64,000 nt of DNA from Burkholderia sp. TSV86 (GTDB lineage: Bacteria; Pseudomonadota; Gammaproteobacteria; Burkholderiales; Burkholderiaceae). Shown one piece after another: positions 19,772 to 29,227 of the stretch. A program made the position numbers and the translations under genes. Numbering within the stretch: the stretch's first letter is position 1; every line of letters starts with the position of its first letter. The DNA lies in assembly GCF_001522865.1 (NCBI RefSeq), contig NZ_LOWB01000131.1, forward strand, positions 17,369-81,368. The letters run 5' to 3'. Under the pieces are notes generated by a model that was not told the origin of the DNA, did not search any database, and was given only the letters and a program-made list of their open reading frames with translations.

Positions 19772-20392
19772 TCAGTGCAACTGCGCGGCTGCGACGAATA
19801 GCACCATGCCGCCGATCGCGCCGTCGAGCACGCGCCACGCGAACGCGCGCTTGAACCAAGGGGCAAGAAGCCGCGCGCCGTAGCCGAGCCCGACGAACCA
19901 GATCGCGCTGGCCGCCATCGCGCCGAGCGCGAACGCACTGCGTGCGTGCTCGGGTTCGCGTGCGCCGGCCGTGCCGATCAGCAGGAACGTGTCGAGATAC
20001 ACGTGCGGATTGAGCCAGGTGAGCGCGAGCGTCGTCAGCACGATCGTCCACGCGCGCTGCTCGGGTTGCGCGGCGGCCGGGTCCGCCGCGTCGAGGGCCG
20101 TGCGCGCCGGCTTGAGCGCGCGACGCAGCGCACCGAAACCAAACCACGCGAGATACGCGAGACCCACATACAGCACGGCATGAACGAAGGCCGGATAACG
20201 CTCGACGAGCGCCGACGCACCGCCCACCCCGGCGCTGATCAACAGCATGTCCGACAACGCGCAGATCAACACGATCTTGCCGACGTGCGAGCGCATGATG
20301 CCTTGCCTGAGGACGAAGGCATTCTGCAAGCCGATCGTGATGATGAGCGATGCGGACAGCATCATGCCGTGGGAAAAAGCGGTCCAATTCAT
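19772..20392 (-). CDS. argO: LysE/ArgO-family basic amino acid exporter
   Basis: A 206-residue inner-membrane protein of the LysE superfamily with about six membrane segments. The opening FSHGMMLSASLIITIGLQNAFVLRQGI and the later TLALTWLNPHVYLDTFLLIG are hallmark segments of ArgO/LysE, which export arginine or lysine. It is divergent from an ArgP-type LysR gene 106 bases away, the same pairing as known argO-argP, so control by ArgP with arginine or lysine is expected. Length is normal. Confidence 0.92.
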   Translation of the reverse strand: MNWTAFSHGMMLSASLIITIGLQNAFVLRQGIMRSHVGKIVLICALSDMLLISAGVGGASALVERYPAFVHAVLYVGLAYLAWFGFGALRRALKPARTALDAADPAAAQPEQRAWTIVLTTLALTWLNPHVYLDTFLLIGTAGAREPEHARSAFALGAMAASAIWFVGLGYGARLLAPWFKRAFAWRVLDGAIGGMVLFVAAAQLH

Positions 20393-20498
20393 GGCGGTTG
20401 CGGCAGCTTCGATGGACTGACGAAATGAAAGACGCTAGTCTCCGATATCCGTTTACATAAGCAAAGCTAAATTGGCTAATGTTGATTAAGGAAAATTA

Positions 20499-21392
20499 AT
20501 GCTCGACTACGCGTTGCTCGATGCGCTTGCTGAAGTGATCCGCCAGGGCTCGTTCGAGCGGGCGGCGAAGGCGCTCAACATATCGCCGTCGGCGGTGTCT
20601 CAGCGCGTGAAGCTGCTCGAGGAGCGGGTCGGCAGCGTGCTCGTTAAGCGCGGGCAGCCATGCGTCGCGACGACGTCGGGCGCGCTCCTTTGCCGTCACA
20701 CCGAGCGCGTGCGGATGCTCGAGGCAGAACTGTCATCGCATATGCCGGCGGCGCCCGATGCGCCGCCTGGCACATGGCCGACGCTGCGGGTCGCTGTCAA
20801 CGATGACAGCGTCGCCACGTGGTTCATCGATGCGGTTGGACCGTTTTGCGCGCAAAGCGGCACGCTGCTCGACCTCGTGATCGACGATCAGGATCACACC
20901 GCCGAGCGGATTCGCGACGGCAGCGTACAAGGCGCGGTGACGGCGCTTGCCGAGCCGATCCAAGGCTGCCGCTCGACGCGCCTTGGCCGGATACGCTATC
21001 ACCCGGTGTGTTCGCCTGCGTTTTTCGAGCGCTATTTCAGCGATGGCCTGAATCGTGACGCGCTGCGGCGCGCGCCGTGCGTAATGTTCAACTCGAAGGA
21101 CAGCTTGCAGGCGCGTTTCATCCGGCGCGTGACGCGCGTGGATCTCGATCCGCCGCAACATTGGATTCCGCACGTCGCGGGCTATCTGCGCGCATGCGAA
21201 GCGGGACTGGGCTGGGGGATGTGCCCGAACCGGATGGTCGAGCGCCAGATTGCCGCGGGCGAACTGATCGATATGTCGCCGGGCAAGAGTATCGATATCG
21301 AGCTTTACTGGCAGAGCTGGCGATTGTCGATCGGCTGGCTCGACGAGTTCGGCGCGGCGCTCAAGGCGCGCGCCGCGTTGTTCCTCGATTGA
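20499..21392 (+). CDS. argP: LysR-family regulator ArgP
   Basis: A 297-residue LysR regulator beginning MLDYALLDALAEVIRQGSFE with helix-turn-helix KALNISPSAVSQRVKLLEERVG, both close to ArgP (IciA). The C-terminal ligand domain contains the LysR_substrate fold. ArgP binds arginine or lysine and drives expression of the exporter gene argO, which is divergent here. No oddities in length or base use. Confidence 0.92.
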   Translation: MLDYALLDALAEVIRQGSFERAAKALNISPSAVSQRVKLLEERVGSVLVKRGQPCVATTSGALLCRHTERVRMLEAELSSHMPAAPDAPPGTWPTLRVAVNDDSVATWFIDAVGPFCAQSGTLLDLVIDDQDHTAERIRDGSVQGAVTALAEPIQGCRSTRLGRIRYHPVCSPAFFERYFSDGLNRDALRRAPCVMFNSKDSLQARFIRRVTRVDLDPPQHWIPHVAGYLRACEAGLGWGMCPNRMVERQIAAGELIDMSPGKSIDIELYWQSWRLSIGWLDEFGAALKARAALFLD

Positions 21393-21429
21393 TTGCGGTA
21401 AAAGAAACGTGACAGCGCGGCGCGATGGA

Positions 21430-22179
21430 TCACAAGTGCTGCAAGCCTTCGAAATCGGCGATCCGAACGATCCGTCCGTGCATTTCGATGAGCCCGCGCT
21501 TGTGGAACTTCGATAGCGTGCGGCTGACTGTCTCGAGCGTCATCCCGAGATAGCTGCCGATGTCCTCGCGCGTCATTCGCAAATTGAATTCGGTCGGCGA
21601 ATAGCCGCGCTTCATGTAGCGCGACGACACGTCGAGCAGGAACGCCGCGACGCGCTCTTCGGCGTTCAACGAGCCGAGCACCATCGCCTGCGACGTTTCG
21701 CGAACGATCTGCTCGCTCATCAGTTTGTGCATCCGCAACTGCATCGTGCTGGCTTTCGAGCACAGTGCCTTCAACGCGCTGTAAGGGATCACGCAGACCG
21801 AACTGTCTTCGAGCGCGATCGCGGTGCGCGGATGCGCGTCGTCGCAGATGCCGTCGAGGCCGAGCGCTTCGCCCGCAAGATGCAGGCCGGTGACCTGCTC
21901 GCGCCCGTCGTATCGGGTCGCGACCGTCTTCAGCGATCCGGAGCGCACCGCGTACAGATTGTCGAAAGCGTCGCCTTCGCGGAATAGCGCTTCGTTGCGG
22001 CGCACCGTCCGCGCGCTGCATATCACGGATTCGAGATGCGCAAGCGCTTCGGCCGTGAGCCCTTGCGGCATGCAGAGGTGGCGCATCGCACACGTCGAGC
22101 ACTGCGCGGACCGGCGCGGCGTGCGGATGCCGGATGCGTGAGCCGGAGCGGCGGCGGAGCGGGGGACGGGCGTGAGCAT
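21430..22179 (-). CDS. fnr: FNR-type oxygen-sensing Crp-family regulator
   Basis: A 249-residue Crp/Fnr regulator. The N-terminal cluster CSTCAMRHLC plus a Cys in LDGICDDAHP supply the four cysteines that hold the [4Fe-4S] cluster sensing oxygen. The cyclic-nucleotide fold lies in residues about 50-150 and the helix-turn-helix near the C-terminus (TREDIGSYLGMTLETVSRTLSKF), whose ETVSR recognition helix reads TTGAT-N4-ATCAA boxes. The ATG at 22179 was taken as start; an in-frame TTG at 22215 would add 12 residues. The next gene upstream is a universal stress protein, often an FNR target. Confidence 0.92.
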   Translation of the reverse strand: MLTPVPRSAAAPAHASGIRTPRRSAQCSTCAMRHLCMPQGLTAEALAHLESVICSARTVRRNEALFREGDAFDNLYAVRSGSLKTVATRYDGREQVTGLHLAGEALGLDGICDDAHPRTAIALEDSSVCVIPYSALKALCSKASTMQLRMHKLMSEQIVRETSQAMVLGSLNAEERVAAFLLDVSSRYMKRGYSPTEFNLRMTREDIGSYLGMTLETVSRTLSKFHKRGLIEMHGRIVRIADFEGLQHL

Positions 22180-22299
22180 GACGGACGGGCCTTGAAGTTC
22201 AGTGGGTTGGATCAATGCCGCAGCGCGCGCGAGCTGAGTTTGGCCACATCGCGCAATTCCGGTTGCGGCGAATCTGCGCGTTTGCTGCGGCGCGCATTT

Positions 22300-22767
22300 T
22301 TACGGGTTGGCCGGCTGATGGGCGGCGGCCGGAATCAGCAACACGGGCAGCACCGCATGGCGGACGCACTGCTCGGCGACGCTACCCAGCACGAGCCGCT
22401 TGACGCCTCGGCGGCCATGCGTGCCGAGCACGAGCAGATCCGCTCCGAATGCTTTCGCACCTTCGATGATCAGCGACGGCACATCGGCCAGCGACGTCTC
22501 GGCTTCGCCGATCTTCATGGTTCCGGTAACGTTGGCTTGCCGCATTCTCTGCGTGAACTCCTGCGCGAGCGCGTTGCCTTGCTCGATCAGCTGATTGCGC
22601 AGCAGTGCCGGATCGTAGCCCGGAACGTTGTAGTAGACCGTGGCGTTTTCGACGACGTAGTACGGTTGCAATTCCGCTGCGTTCTCCTTCGCGAGCGCGA
22701 GCGCCGCGTCGAATGCATGGCGGGATGTTTCGCTGCCGTCGACCGCGACGAGGATGCGTTTGTACAT
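22300..22767 (-). CDS. Universal stress protein (UspA family)
   Basis: A 155-residue single-domain Usp starting MYKRILVAVDGSETSRHAFD. The ATP-binding signature G-2x-G-9x-G(S) is seen in LGTHGRRGVKRLVLGSVAE, with the closing VLLIP strand after it, so it is of the ATP-binding class. The start at 22767 is backed by a GGAGACATC ribosome site. It lies upstream of fnr in the same direction with a 120-base gap. The role is survival under stress such as low oxygen; the specific partner is unknown. Confidence 0.9.
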   Translation of the reverse strand: MYKRILVAVDGSETSRHAFDAALALAKENAAELQPYYVVENATVYYNVPGYDPALLRNQLIEQGNALAQEFTQRMRQANVTGTMKIGEAETSLADVPSLIIEGAKAFGADLLVLGTHGRRGVKRLVLGSVAEQCVRHAVLPVLLIPAAAHQPANP

Positions 22768-22991
22768 GATGTCTCCGTGGCGTGTTCGGGGAAAGATCGG
22801 CTGTTTGGCGGATTGCGTCCGCCGCCGTCCTTTTACAAAATAAACGATAGCTGACGCCGGCCGGCGCGACCAATCGACGCGTGGGCGCCGATGCCGCATG
22901 TCATGCCGGGGGGCTAACGAACGCGGCTCGCGCACCTGCGGATGCAGCGGTGCCACTGTGCAGCGGCCGGCTGCCTGGCCGGCCGTCGCGG

Positions 22992-23417
22992 TCAGCGCGG
23001 AGCCGGCGCAAGTTCGACGATGCGCGCAGGCCGTTGCAGCGGTCGATGCAACGGCGGGCGTTCGTCGTCGGCAATCGCGTCGAGCGGCGCGGCAGAGTCG
23101 AACCCTTTGTCGATGACCGTATAGCCGGTGCGCAATGCGAACTGCGGATGATTGCCGCCAGGCCGGCTATCGAAACCGGCGAAGCCGTCGGGCGTTTCCG
23201 GCACCGCGTTGACGAGCGACGCGTTGCTCGTCGTGATCTGATCCGGCGAGATAGGCTCGCCGTTCGCGATGCGGGTTGCTTCGCGGTTCTTGCCGTCGGC
23301 ATCGACGGTGCTGTCGTGTGTCGCGTCGTTGAATTGCTCAATGCTGCGCGGATGCATGCGTGCATTGGGGCGCCCGGCGTTGGCGGGCGCCGGTATGGTG
23401 CGTTCGAACGAATTCAT
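22992..23417 (-). CDS. Burkholderia-type conserved hypothetical (DUF3005-like)
   Basis: A 141-residue protein with no signal peptide or membrane segment. It contains an acidic stretch (DATHDSTVDADGKNREATR) and a conserved-looking core NASLVNAVPETPDGFAGFDS followed by RPGGNHPQFALRTGY. From memory this resembles the DUF3005 family confined to Burkholderia and relatives, not checked. The ATG at 23417 follows a very good GGAGGTGACTGCG site. Function unknown; it is neither part of a visible operon nor obviously linked to the stress protein gene beside it. Confidence 0.72.
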   Translation of the reverse strand: MNSFERTIPAPANAGRPNARMHPRSIEQFNDATHDSTVDADGKNREATRIANGEPISPDQITTSNASLVNAVPETPDGFAGFDSRPGGNHPQFALRTGYTVIDKGFDSAAPLDAIADDERPPLHRPLQRPARIVELAPAPR

Positions 23418-23695
23418 CGCAGTCACCTCCGCGGCGCGGCGTCCGGCGGCGGGCAAAACCCGCTGCGGACACGACAGGAAAAGGCGCACGTGCGAGCGCC
23501 GCAGCCGCGCCATGCGCTATGTTTTCCTAATAAATATTTCAACTAGAAGACGCGTTATCTACAGAGTATGATTCTTTTCCTGCAAAGCGGTGCGCGACAT
23601 CCGGCGCACCCGCTTCCGCCCGGATTGGGCACCGCAGCATCCTTAACGGACGGGTAGCGAACAAGAAGGTAAGGGGACTGAAGGTGGGCGGACTT

Positions 23696-23932
23696 ATGCA
23701 CTCTACGACTACGGCATTCATGCATCGCGGTTATCTGTTGAATTGCGCGCCGGCGCGTGCCAGTGACGGCTCGTTTCAGCCATATGTCGTCATCTCCCGA
23801 TCGAGCGACGGCGAACTAGTTGCGAATCGCTTCTTCCCGTCCGACCTGCATTTCAACGATGAGGACGCAGCGATCGCGCATGCGCGCGATTGGGCCGTCC
23901 GATGGATCGACGCAAGCAGTCCGACGAGGTAG
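23696..23932 (+). CDS. Small conserved hypothetical protein
   Basis: A 78-residue protein of a type common in Burkholderia: a beta-rich start (RGYLLNCAPARASDGSFQPY, then VVISR) and a helix near the end (EDAAIAHARDWAVRWIDA). This looks like a compact two-part domain sometimes annotated as a hypothetical stress-linked protein; I do not know a function. The ATG at 23696 follows AAGGTGGG; a GTG at 23684 is an alternative. It precedes the serine acetyltransferase gene by 117 bases. Confidence 0.65.
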   Translation: MHSTTTAFMHRGYLLNCAPARASDGSFQPYVVISRSSDGELVANRFFPSDLHFNDEDAAIAHARDWAVRWIDASSPTR

Positions 23933-24049
23933 GCGGCCCGGCATACGTTGGCGCGCATTCCGCTGACGCGGCAAAAACGCGGTAATCTTGCGGAACCCGT
24001 CACTTTTATCGGTGGCCGCGCGTCGGCGCGCGGCCATGCGTTTTTGCCT

Positions 24050-24967
24050 ATGTCGAAATTTGCCCGAAACTGGGGCCTCGAACAGATCGTCGCCGAATTG
24101 CGCGAATCGCGCGAGAGCCTGCATCGCACGCGTCATCCGCGCGGCATTCGCGAACTGCCGTCGTATGACGCGATAAGCAAGATCGTCGTCGGGCTGCGCG
24201 CGTCGCTTTTTCCGACGCATTATGGTGCGCCCGACTTGACCGACGAGAGCGTCGACTATTACGTCGGCCATACGCTCGAGAGCACGTTGCGCTTGCTTGC
24301 CGAGCAGATCCGCCGGGCGCTGCCGTTCCTGCCGGAGCATGCGCAAACGCCGTCCGCCGTTCTGGCCGAGCGCGCATTCGAGATCGCACGCGAGTTCGGC
24401 ACGCAGTTGCCCGCCATCCGCGCGCTGCTCGTCAGCGATATCCAGGCAGCGTATACGGGGGATCCCGCTGCGCAGCACATCACCGAAATCCTGCTCTGCT
24501 ATCCGGGGGTGCGCGCGATGATGCATCACCGGTTCGCACATGCACTCTATCGGCTCGGCGTGCCGCTCCTGGCACGCTTCATCAACGAGATCGCGCATTC
24601 CGCGACCGGTATCGACATTCATCCCGGCGCGCAGATCGGTTCGAGCTTCTTCATCGATCACGGCACGGGCGTCGTGATCGGCGAAACCGCAATCATCGGC
24701 GAGCGCGTGCGGCTTTATCAGGCGGTCACGCTCGGCGCGAAAAGTTTTCCCGCCGATGGTGATGGCACCCTCGTCAAGGGCAACGCGCGGCATCCGGTCG
24801 TCGAGGACGACGTGGTGATCTACGCGGGCGCGACGATTCTTGGCCGCGTGACGATCGGCCGCGGCTCGGTGATCGGCGGCAACGTGTGGCTGACGCATAG
24901 CGTGCCGCCCGGCAGCAGCGTCGCGCAAGGGAAGATTCGCGAAGGGGAGCGGGCCGAGAAGGATTGA
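24050..24967 (+). CDS. Serine O-acetyltransferase (EpsC/SrpH type)
   Basis: A 305-residue serine acetyltransferase making O-acetylserine for cysteine synthesis. An N-terminal helical region (residues 1-170) leads to a left-handed beta-helix of hexapeptide repeats (DIHPGAQIGSSFFIDHGTGV, VVIGETAIIGERVRLYQAVT, then VVIYAGATILGRVTIGRGSVIGGNVWLTHSVPPGS). The DHGTGVVIGE segment is the catalytic His-Asp region. The longer N-terminus marks the EpsC/SrpH subgroup rather than enteric CysE. ATG at 24050 chosen; an in-frame TTG upstream would add 34 unsupported residues. Confidence 0.9.
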   Translation: MSKFARNWGLEQIVAELRESRESLHRTRHPRGIRELPSYDAISKIVVGLRASLFPTHYGAPDLTDESVDYYVGHTLESTLRLLAEQIRRALPFLPEHAQTPSAVLAERAFEIAREFGTQLPAIRALLVSDIQAAYTGDPAAQHITEILLCYPGVRAMMHHRFAHALYRLGVPLLARFINEIAHSATGIDIHPGAQIGSSFFIDHGTGVVIGETAIIGERVRLYQAVTLGAKSFPADGDGTLVKGNARHPVVEDDVVIYAGATILGRVTIGRGSVIGGNVWLTHSVPPGSSVAQGKIREGERAEKD

Positions 24968-25017
24968 CGAAAGCCCTTGCCGTCGCGGCCCCTGTTGGTT
25001 CCGTGAACGGCAACCCG

Positions 25018-25830
25018 CTAGCGCTGGCTGGCGGGCGAGCGGTGCTTGTACAGTACGTCCTGATCGACGCGAATCAGATTCTGTCCAGCATCGACGACGA
25101 AATCGACGCCGTTGTACGCAGCGCCCGTCAGCAACAGGATCGCATCGGCGACATCGTCGGGGCCTGCGATGCGCGCAAGCGGCGTCGATGCGCGGCTCGC
25201 ATGCGCGAAGTCAGCCGGGGTTTGGTCGTCGCTTGGCAGCATCAGCCCCGGAAACACCGCATTCACACGCAGCACCGGGTTCGCCGACAGCGCAAGCATC
25301 TGCGTCAGATTGCCGAGCGCCGTCTTCGCGACCGTGTAGCTGAAGTGGTCGCGATGAAAATTTTCCTTGATTTTTTGATCGACCACGTTGATCACGACGC
25401 CTTGCGCGCCGGTGGCTTTCGCTCGCTCGTAATACGCGCGCGTGAGCAGAACCGGTGCGCGGCAATTGACCGCCCATGACTGATCGAACGCGGCGAGATC
25501 GAAGCTCGGCAAGTGGTCCTGCCAGAACACCGACGCATTGTTGACGAGCACGTCGAGACGATCAAAGCGCCGATAGACGGCATCGACGAGCGCGACGATC
25601 GCGTCCGGCTGAGCGAGGTCCGCTTGCAGCGCAACAGCTTCGCCGCCCGCGGCGCCGATTGCGCGCACGGTATCGTGCGCGCAATCGGCCGACCGGTCGT
25701 AATGCACCGCGACGCGATAGCCGCGCTGCGCGAAGCGCATCGCGAACGTGCGGCCCGCGCGGCGCGCGGCACCCGTCACGAGTACGACAGGTGCGGGGCC
25801 TGGATTGGGATTCGACTGCATCGACTGCAT
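25018..25830 (-). CDS. folM: SDR oxidoreductase, pteridine/dihydromonapterin reductase-like
   Basis: A 270-residue short-chain dehydrogenase. The cofactor loop is TGAARRAGRTFA, where the Arg residues fit NADPH; NNASVFW is the NNAG-type motif and SYTVAK the catalytic Tyr-x-x-x-Lys. NNASxF and VDQKIKENF-type segments resemble FolM and pteridine reductase PTR1. It starts immediately after folE (stop and start in TGAATG), so it is co-translated with GTP cyclohydrolase I. This links it to tetrahydrobiopterin, tetrahydromonapterin or folate production. The exact substrate is inferred. Confidence 0.85.
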   Translation of the reverse strand: MQSMQSNPNPGPAPVVLVTGAARRAGRTFAMRFAQRGYRVAVHYDRSADCAHDTVRAIGAAGGEAVALQADLAQPDAIVALVDAVYRRFDRLDVLVNNASVFWQDHLPSFDLAAFDQSWAVNCRAPVLLTRAYYERAKATGAQGVVINVVDQKIKENFHRDHFSYTVAKTALGNLTQMLALSANPVLRVNAVFPGLMLPSDDQTPADFAHASRASTPLARIAGPDDVADAILLLTGAAYNGVDFVVDAGQNLIRVDQDVLYKHRSPASQR

Positions 25831-26550
25831 TCAGGTGTTCGTCAGATTGACAGCGGAAGGATTCGCGACGATCGACAGGAATTCGCGCCGCGTCGCCGGA
25901 TCGGTGCGGAACGTGCCGAGCATCCGCGACGTGACCATTTCGACGCCCGGTTTATGAATGCCGCGCGTCGAGATGCACTGATGCGCCGCCTCGAGAATCA
26001 CGCCCACGCCTTTCGGTTGCAGCACGTCGAACAGCGTGTCGGCGATTTGAACGGTCATCTTTTCTTGAATTTGCAGACGCTTCGCGAACGCGTCGACGAG
26101 CCGCGCGAGCTTCGAAATGCCGACGACGCGATGATTCGGCAGATACGCGACATGCGCGCGCCCGATGATCGGCACCATATGATGTTCGCAATAGCTTTCG
26201 AAGCGAATGTCTTTCAGCACGATCATTTCGTCGTAGCCGTCGACTTCGCTGAAGGTGCGCGCGAGGATGTCGCGGGGTTCGAGCGCGTAGCCGGAGAAGA
26301 ATTCCTCATACGCGCGCACGACGCGCGCGGGCGTGTCGATCAACCCTTCGCGTTCGGGATCGTCGCCGGCCCAGCGCAGCAGCACGCGCACGGCTGCTTC
26401 GGCGTCGTCCCGGCTGGGCCGGGCCGCATTCGAGCGCGCATGACTCGCGCCGGGGGTTTTCTGCTTGCTTGCCGTTTTACCGGCTGTCTTGCCCGCTGCG
26501 TGGTGAGCAGTCGGCGTGGCGGCTTTGTCCGCGGTCTTTCCTTTAGCCAT
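25831..26550 (-). CDS. folE: GTP cyclohydrolase I
   Basis: A 239-residue type I GTP cyclohydrolase, which turns GTP into dihydroneopterin triphosphate. Family motifs are present: [20 protein letters not shown] with the zinc Cys and His, [16 protein letters not shown] segment with the second zinc Cys, and [22 protein letters not shown]. The first 45 residues are a Lys/Ala/Thr-rich extension with repeated GKTA, poorly ordered and not part of the family core; the ATG at 26550 is the first that explains it. The pteridine-reductase-like gene follows without a gap. Confidence 0.95.
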   Translation of the reverse strand: MAKGKTADKAATPTAHHAAGKTAGKTASKQKTPGASHARSNAARPSRDDAEAAVRVLLRWAGDDPEREGLIDTPARVVRAYEEFFSGYALEPRDILARTFSEVDGYDEMIVLKDIRFESYCEHHMVPIIGRAHVAYLPNHRVVGISKLARLVDAFAKRLQIQEKMTVQIADTLFDVLQPKGVGVILEAAHQCISTRGIHKPGVEMVTSRMLGTFRTDPATRREFLSIVANPSAVNLTNT

Positions 26551-26644
26551 GTGTCGTGCCCTGTGTATGTACCGCCGATCTCTCGGCCAGATCGGCCATT
26601 GTTTCATGCTTTGGCCTTGCGTGTGCGCCGCCGCATGGCCGCGC

Positions 26645-27568
26645 TTATTTGGGCCACTCATCCAGCGCATCGTTGAAGAGGCCGGCGACGACGCCGCGCA
26701 GCCACGCAATGCACGAATCGTTGTGGAATTTACGATGCCAATGCTGCTTCAGGTCGAAGCGGGGCAGCGGCAGGGGCGGTTCGACGAGCGCGATTGCCGC
26801 GTGCTCGGCCGCATAGGCGTAGCCGATCGCATGCGGCACGGTGGCGATCAGATCAGTGCGGCTCAGGATGAACGGCAGGCTCATGAAGTGAGGCGTTTCG
26901 AGCACCGCGCGCCGCACCAGCCGATGTTTCGCGAGGTGCCGCTCAAGCAGTTCCTGGCTGCGGCCCTCCGCACGCACGACTGCGTGGCCGCACGCGAGAA
27001 ACCGCTCGAGCGTGAGCGGTTGCGTGGCGAGCGGGTGGCCACGCCGCAACAGACAGATGAAGCGGTGCGTGAAGAGCCGCTGCTGAAACACGTTGCCACC
27101 GCCGAGATCGGGAAAATAACCGACCGCCAGGTCGACGTCGCCGTCTTCGAGTGCGCGCCCGACTTCGAGGTGCGGCAGCGACACGGAGCGCAGGTTCGCG
27201 TGCGGCGCGTGCTGAGCAAACGCTTGCAATAAGCGCGGCAGAAACACGATCTCGCCGACATCCGACAGCGCGATTGAAAACGTGCGCGTGCTCGTGGCCG
27301 GATCGAACTGAACCGGTGCGCCGAGACCGCGCTCGATGTTCTCGAGCGCGGCGCGGGCGGCGGGAAGCAGGGCGAGTGCGCGGGGTGTCGGCTGCATGCC
27401 GCGCGCCGTGCGCACGAACAGTGGATCGCCAAAATGCGCGCGCAGCCGGCCGAGCGCGGCGCTGACGCGCGGTTGCCCGACGCCGAGCAGTTCGCCCGCG
27501 CGGCTTGCATTGCGCGTCTCGTCGAGTGCAACCAGGTATGGAATCAGGTTCAGATCGAGGTTGGGCAT
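26645..27568 (-). CDS. LysR-family regulator, likely of 4-hydroxybenzoate genes
   Basis: A 307-residue LysR regulator beginning [20 protein letters not shown], with helix-turn-helix [23 protein letters not shown] and a substrate domain. The NodD/NahR/LinR-like start (LDLNLI..LVALDE) fits aromatic-compound regulators. It is divergent from pobA with a 262-base gap, the usual place for the activator of 4-hydroxybenzoate hydroxylase. Control of pobA is inferred from position. ATG at 27568 chosen over one four codons upstream. Confidence 0.88.
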   Translation of the reverse strand: MPNLDLNLIPYLVALDETRNASRAGELLGVGQPRVSAALGRLRAHFGDPLFVRTARGMQPTPRALALLPAARAALENIERGLGAPVQFDPATSTRTFSIALSDVGEIVFLPRLLQAFAQHAPHANLRSVSLPHLEVGRALEDGDVDLAVGYFPDLGGGNVFQQRLFTHRFICLLRRGHPLATQPLTLERFLACGHAVVRAEGRSQELLERHLAKHRLVRRAVLETPHFMSLPFILSRTDLIATVPHAIGYAYAAEHAAIALVEPPLPLPRFDLKQHWHRKFHNDSCIAWLRGVVAGLFNDALDEWPK

Positions 27569-27830
27569 CGAGGGGAGCACTATCTGGATTTTGTATACAA
27601 CTTATCCATTGAATTGTCTTGTTGAATAGTCGGGAGAGTATGGACAATGGGGCCGCCAATCCAATCAACGTTGGGCTTGGCGTGAGACGGAGTGCGAAAT
27701 ATGACGGCGGAGGCAGTGCCGAAGCGGTCACTCTGATCGACACAGGGCGCTGAAGCGCAAACCCCAGTCAATCAAGGCATGCGACCGGAGGGGGCGCTAA
27801 AAGCCCGTTCCGATCGGCAAGGAGACAAAC

Positions 27831-29045
27831 ATGCGTACCCAAGTCGCAATCATCGGCGCCGGACCGGCAGGCTTACTGCTTTCACATCTGCTGCGTTTGC
27901 GCGGCGTCGAATCGGTCGTGGTCGAAACGCGTTCGCGCGATTACTGCGAGAACCGGATTCGCGCCGGCGTGCTTGAGCAGGGAACAGTCGATACGCTGAA
28001 CGAAGCGGGGCTCGGGGCGCGGATGCGGCGTGAAGGGCTCGTTCATCGCGGTATCGAACTGCTGTTCGACGGCGTGCGTCACCGAATCGACTTCGGTGAG
28101 CTGACGCCCGGCCGGGCGATCACCGTCTACAGTCAGCATGAAGTCGTGCGCGATCTGATCGCGGCGGCGTGCGAGCACGGTCAGCGCTTGTATTTCGGCG
28201 TGCACGACGTCGCGTTGCACGACGTTGCAACCGGGCGCCCGTCGGTGACGTTCACGGACACGGACGGCCGCGAGGGCCGGATCGATTGCGACTATATCGC
28301 TGGCTGCGACGGCTTTCATGGAATATCGCGCCAGACGATTCCAACCGAACGGCTGGCCACGTTCGACCGAGTTTATCCGTATGCGTGGCTCGGCATCCTG
28401 GCCGATGCGCCGCCGTCGCTCGACGAACTTGTTTATGCGCATAACGAGCGCGGCTTCGCGCTGTTCTCGATGCGCTCTCCGAGCGTGACGCGGTTGTACC
28501 TGCAATGCCGGCCTGATGAAAACGTCGAAGAATGGACGGATGCGCGTATTTGGGATGAACTGCACCGGCGTTTCGCGAACGACAGCGGCTGGACGCCAAC
28601 CGAAGGCCGGATTATCCAGAAGAGCGTGGCGCCGATGCGCAGCTTCGTCTCCGAGACGATGCAATACGGCCGGCTCTTTCTCGCCGGTGATGCCGCGCAT
28701 ATCGTGCCGCCGACGGGTGCGAAGGGAATGAATCTCGCGGTTGCCGACGTTCGCGTGTTGGGACAAGCGCTCGCCGCGCATTACCGGGACGGCCGCAACG
28801 ATCTGCTCGAAACGTATTCGTCGACGTGCCTGGAGCGGGTATGGCGCGCCGAGCATTTCTCGTACTGGATGACGAACATGCTGCATCCGTGCGCCGACGA
28901 TTCACCGTTCGTGGCCCGTCTGAAGCGCGCCGAGCTGAAGTACGTCACACATTCAAGCGCGGGCGCTCAGGCATTGGCGGAAAACTATGTCGGCTTGCCG
29001 TTCGACGACAAGGCGAAGATGTATTCGATCGATGCGGCGGCTTAA
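27831..29045 (+). CDS. pobA: 4-hydroxybenzoate 3-monooxygenase
   Basis: A 404-residue flavoprotein that hydroxylates 4-hydroxybenzoate to protocatechuate with NADPH and oxygen. The FAD-binding GAGPAGLLLSHLL opens the protein; the second motif is CDGFHG and the third GDAAHIVPPTGAKGMNLA. The NRIRAGVLEQGT segment and the RPDENVEEW region are specific to PobA. ATG at 27831 follows AAGGAGACAAAC. Length is normal. It is followed by pcaIJ and pcaBDC, which degrade its product. Confidence 0.96.
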   Translation: MRTQVAIIGAGPAGLLLSHLLRLRGVESVVVETRSRDYCENRIRAGVLEQGTVDTLNEAGLGARMRREGLVHRGIELLFDGVRHRIDFGELTPGRAITVYSQHEVVRDLIAAACEHGQRLYFGVHDVALHDVATGRPSVTFTDTDGREGRIDCDYIAGCDGFHGISRQTIPTERLATFDRVYPYAWLGILADAPPSLDELVYAHNERGFALFSMRSPSVTRLYLQCRPDENVEEWTDARIWDELHRRFANDSGWTPTEGRIIQKSVAPMRSFVSETMQYGRLFLAGDAAHIVPPTGAKGMNLAVADVRVLGQALAAHYRDGRNDLLETYSSTCLERVWRAEHFSYWMTNMLHPCADDSPFVARLKRAELKYVTHSSAGAQALAENYVGLPFDDKAKMYSIDAAA

Positions 29046-29107
29046 GTGCCGCTGGTGACAACGCGCCTTGACAAGCTGGCGCACGCATCCCTATGATTGG
29101 CCAATCG

Positions 29108-29120
29108 TTCGTTTAACGAA
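29108..29120. promoter_or_regulatory. Inverted repeat upstream of pcaIJ
   Basis: TTCGTT-T-AACGAA is a perfect 6-bp inverted repeat 108 bases before pcaI, in an AT-rich patch of the pobA-pcaI gap. It is a candidate operator for a regulator of protocatechuate genes (PcaR/PcaQ-like), by position only. Confidence 0.35.
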
Positions 29121-29227
29121 TCTAAGTTCATATTTCGAACAAAAGCGGTGGTGTATGCCGCCGCCCGTGAACGCATGCCGTGCTCCCGCCGCGCGGGGCC
29201 GCACACGGATTCGCATCAGGAACAGAC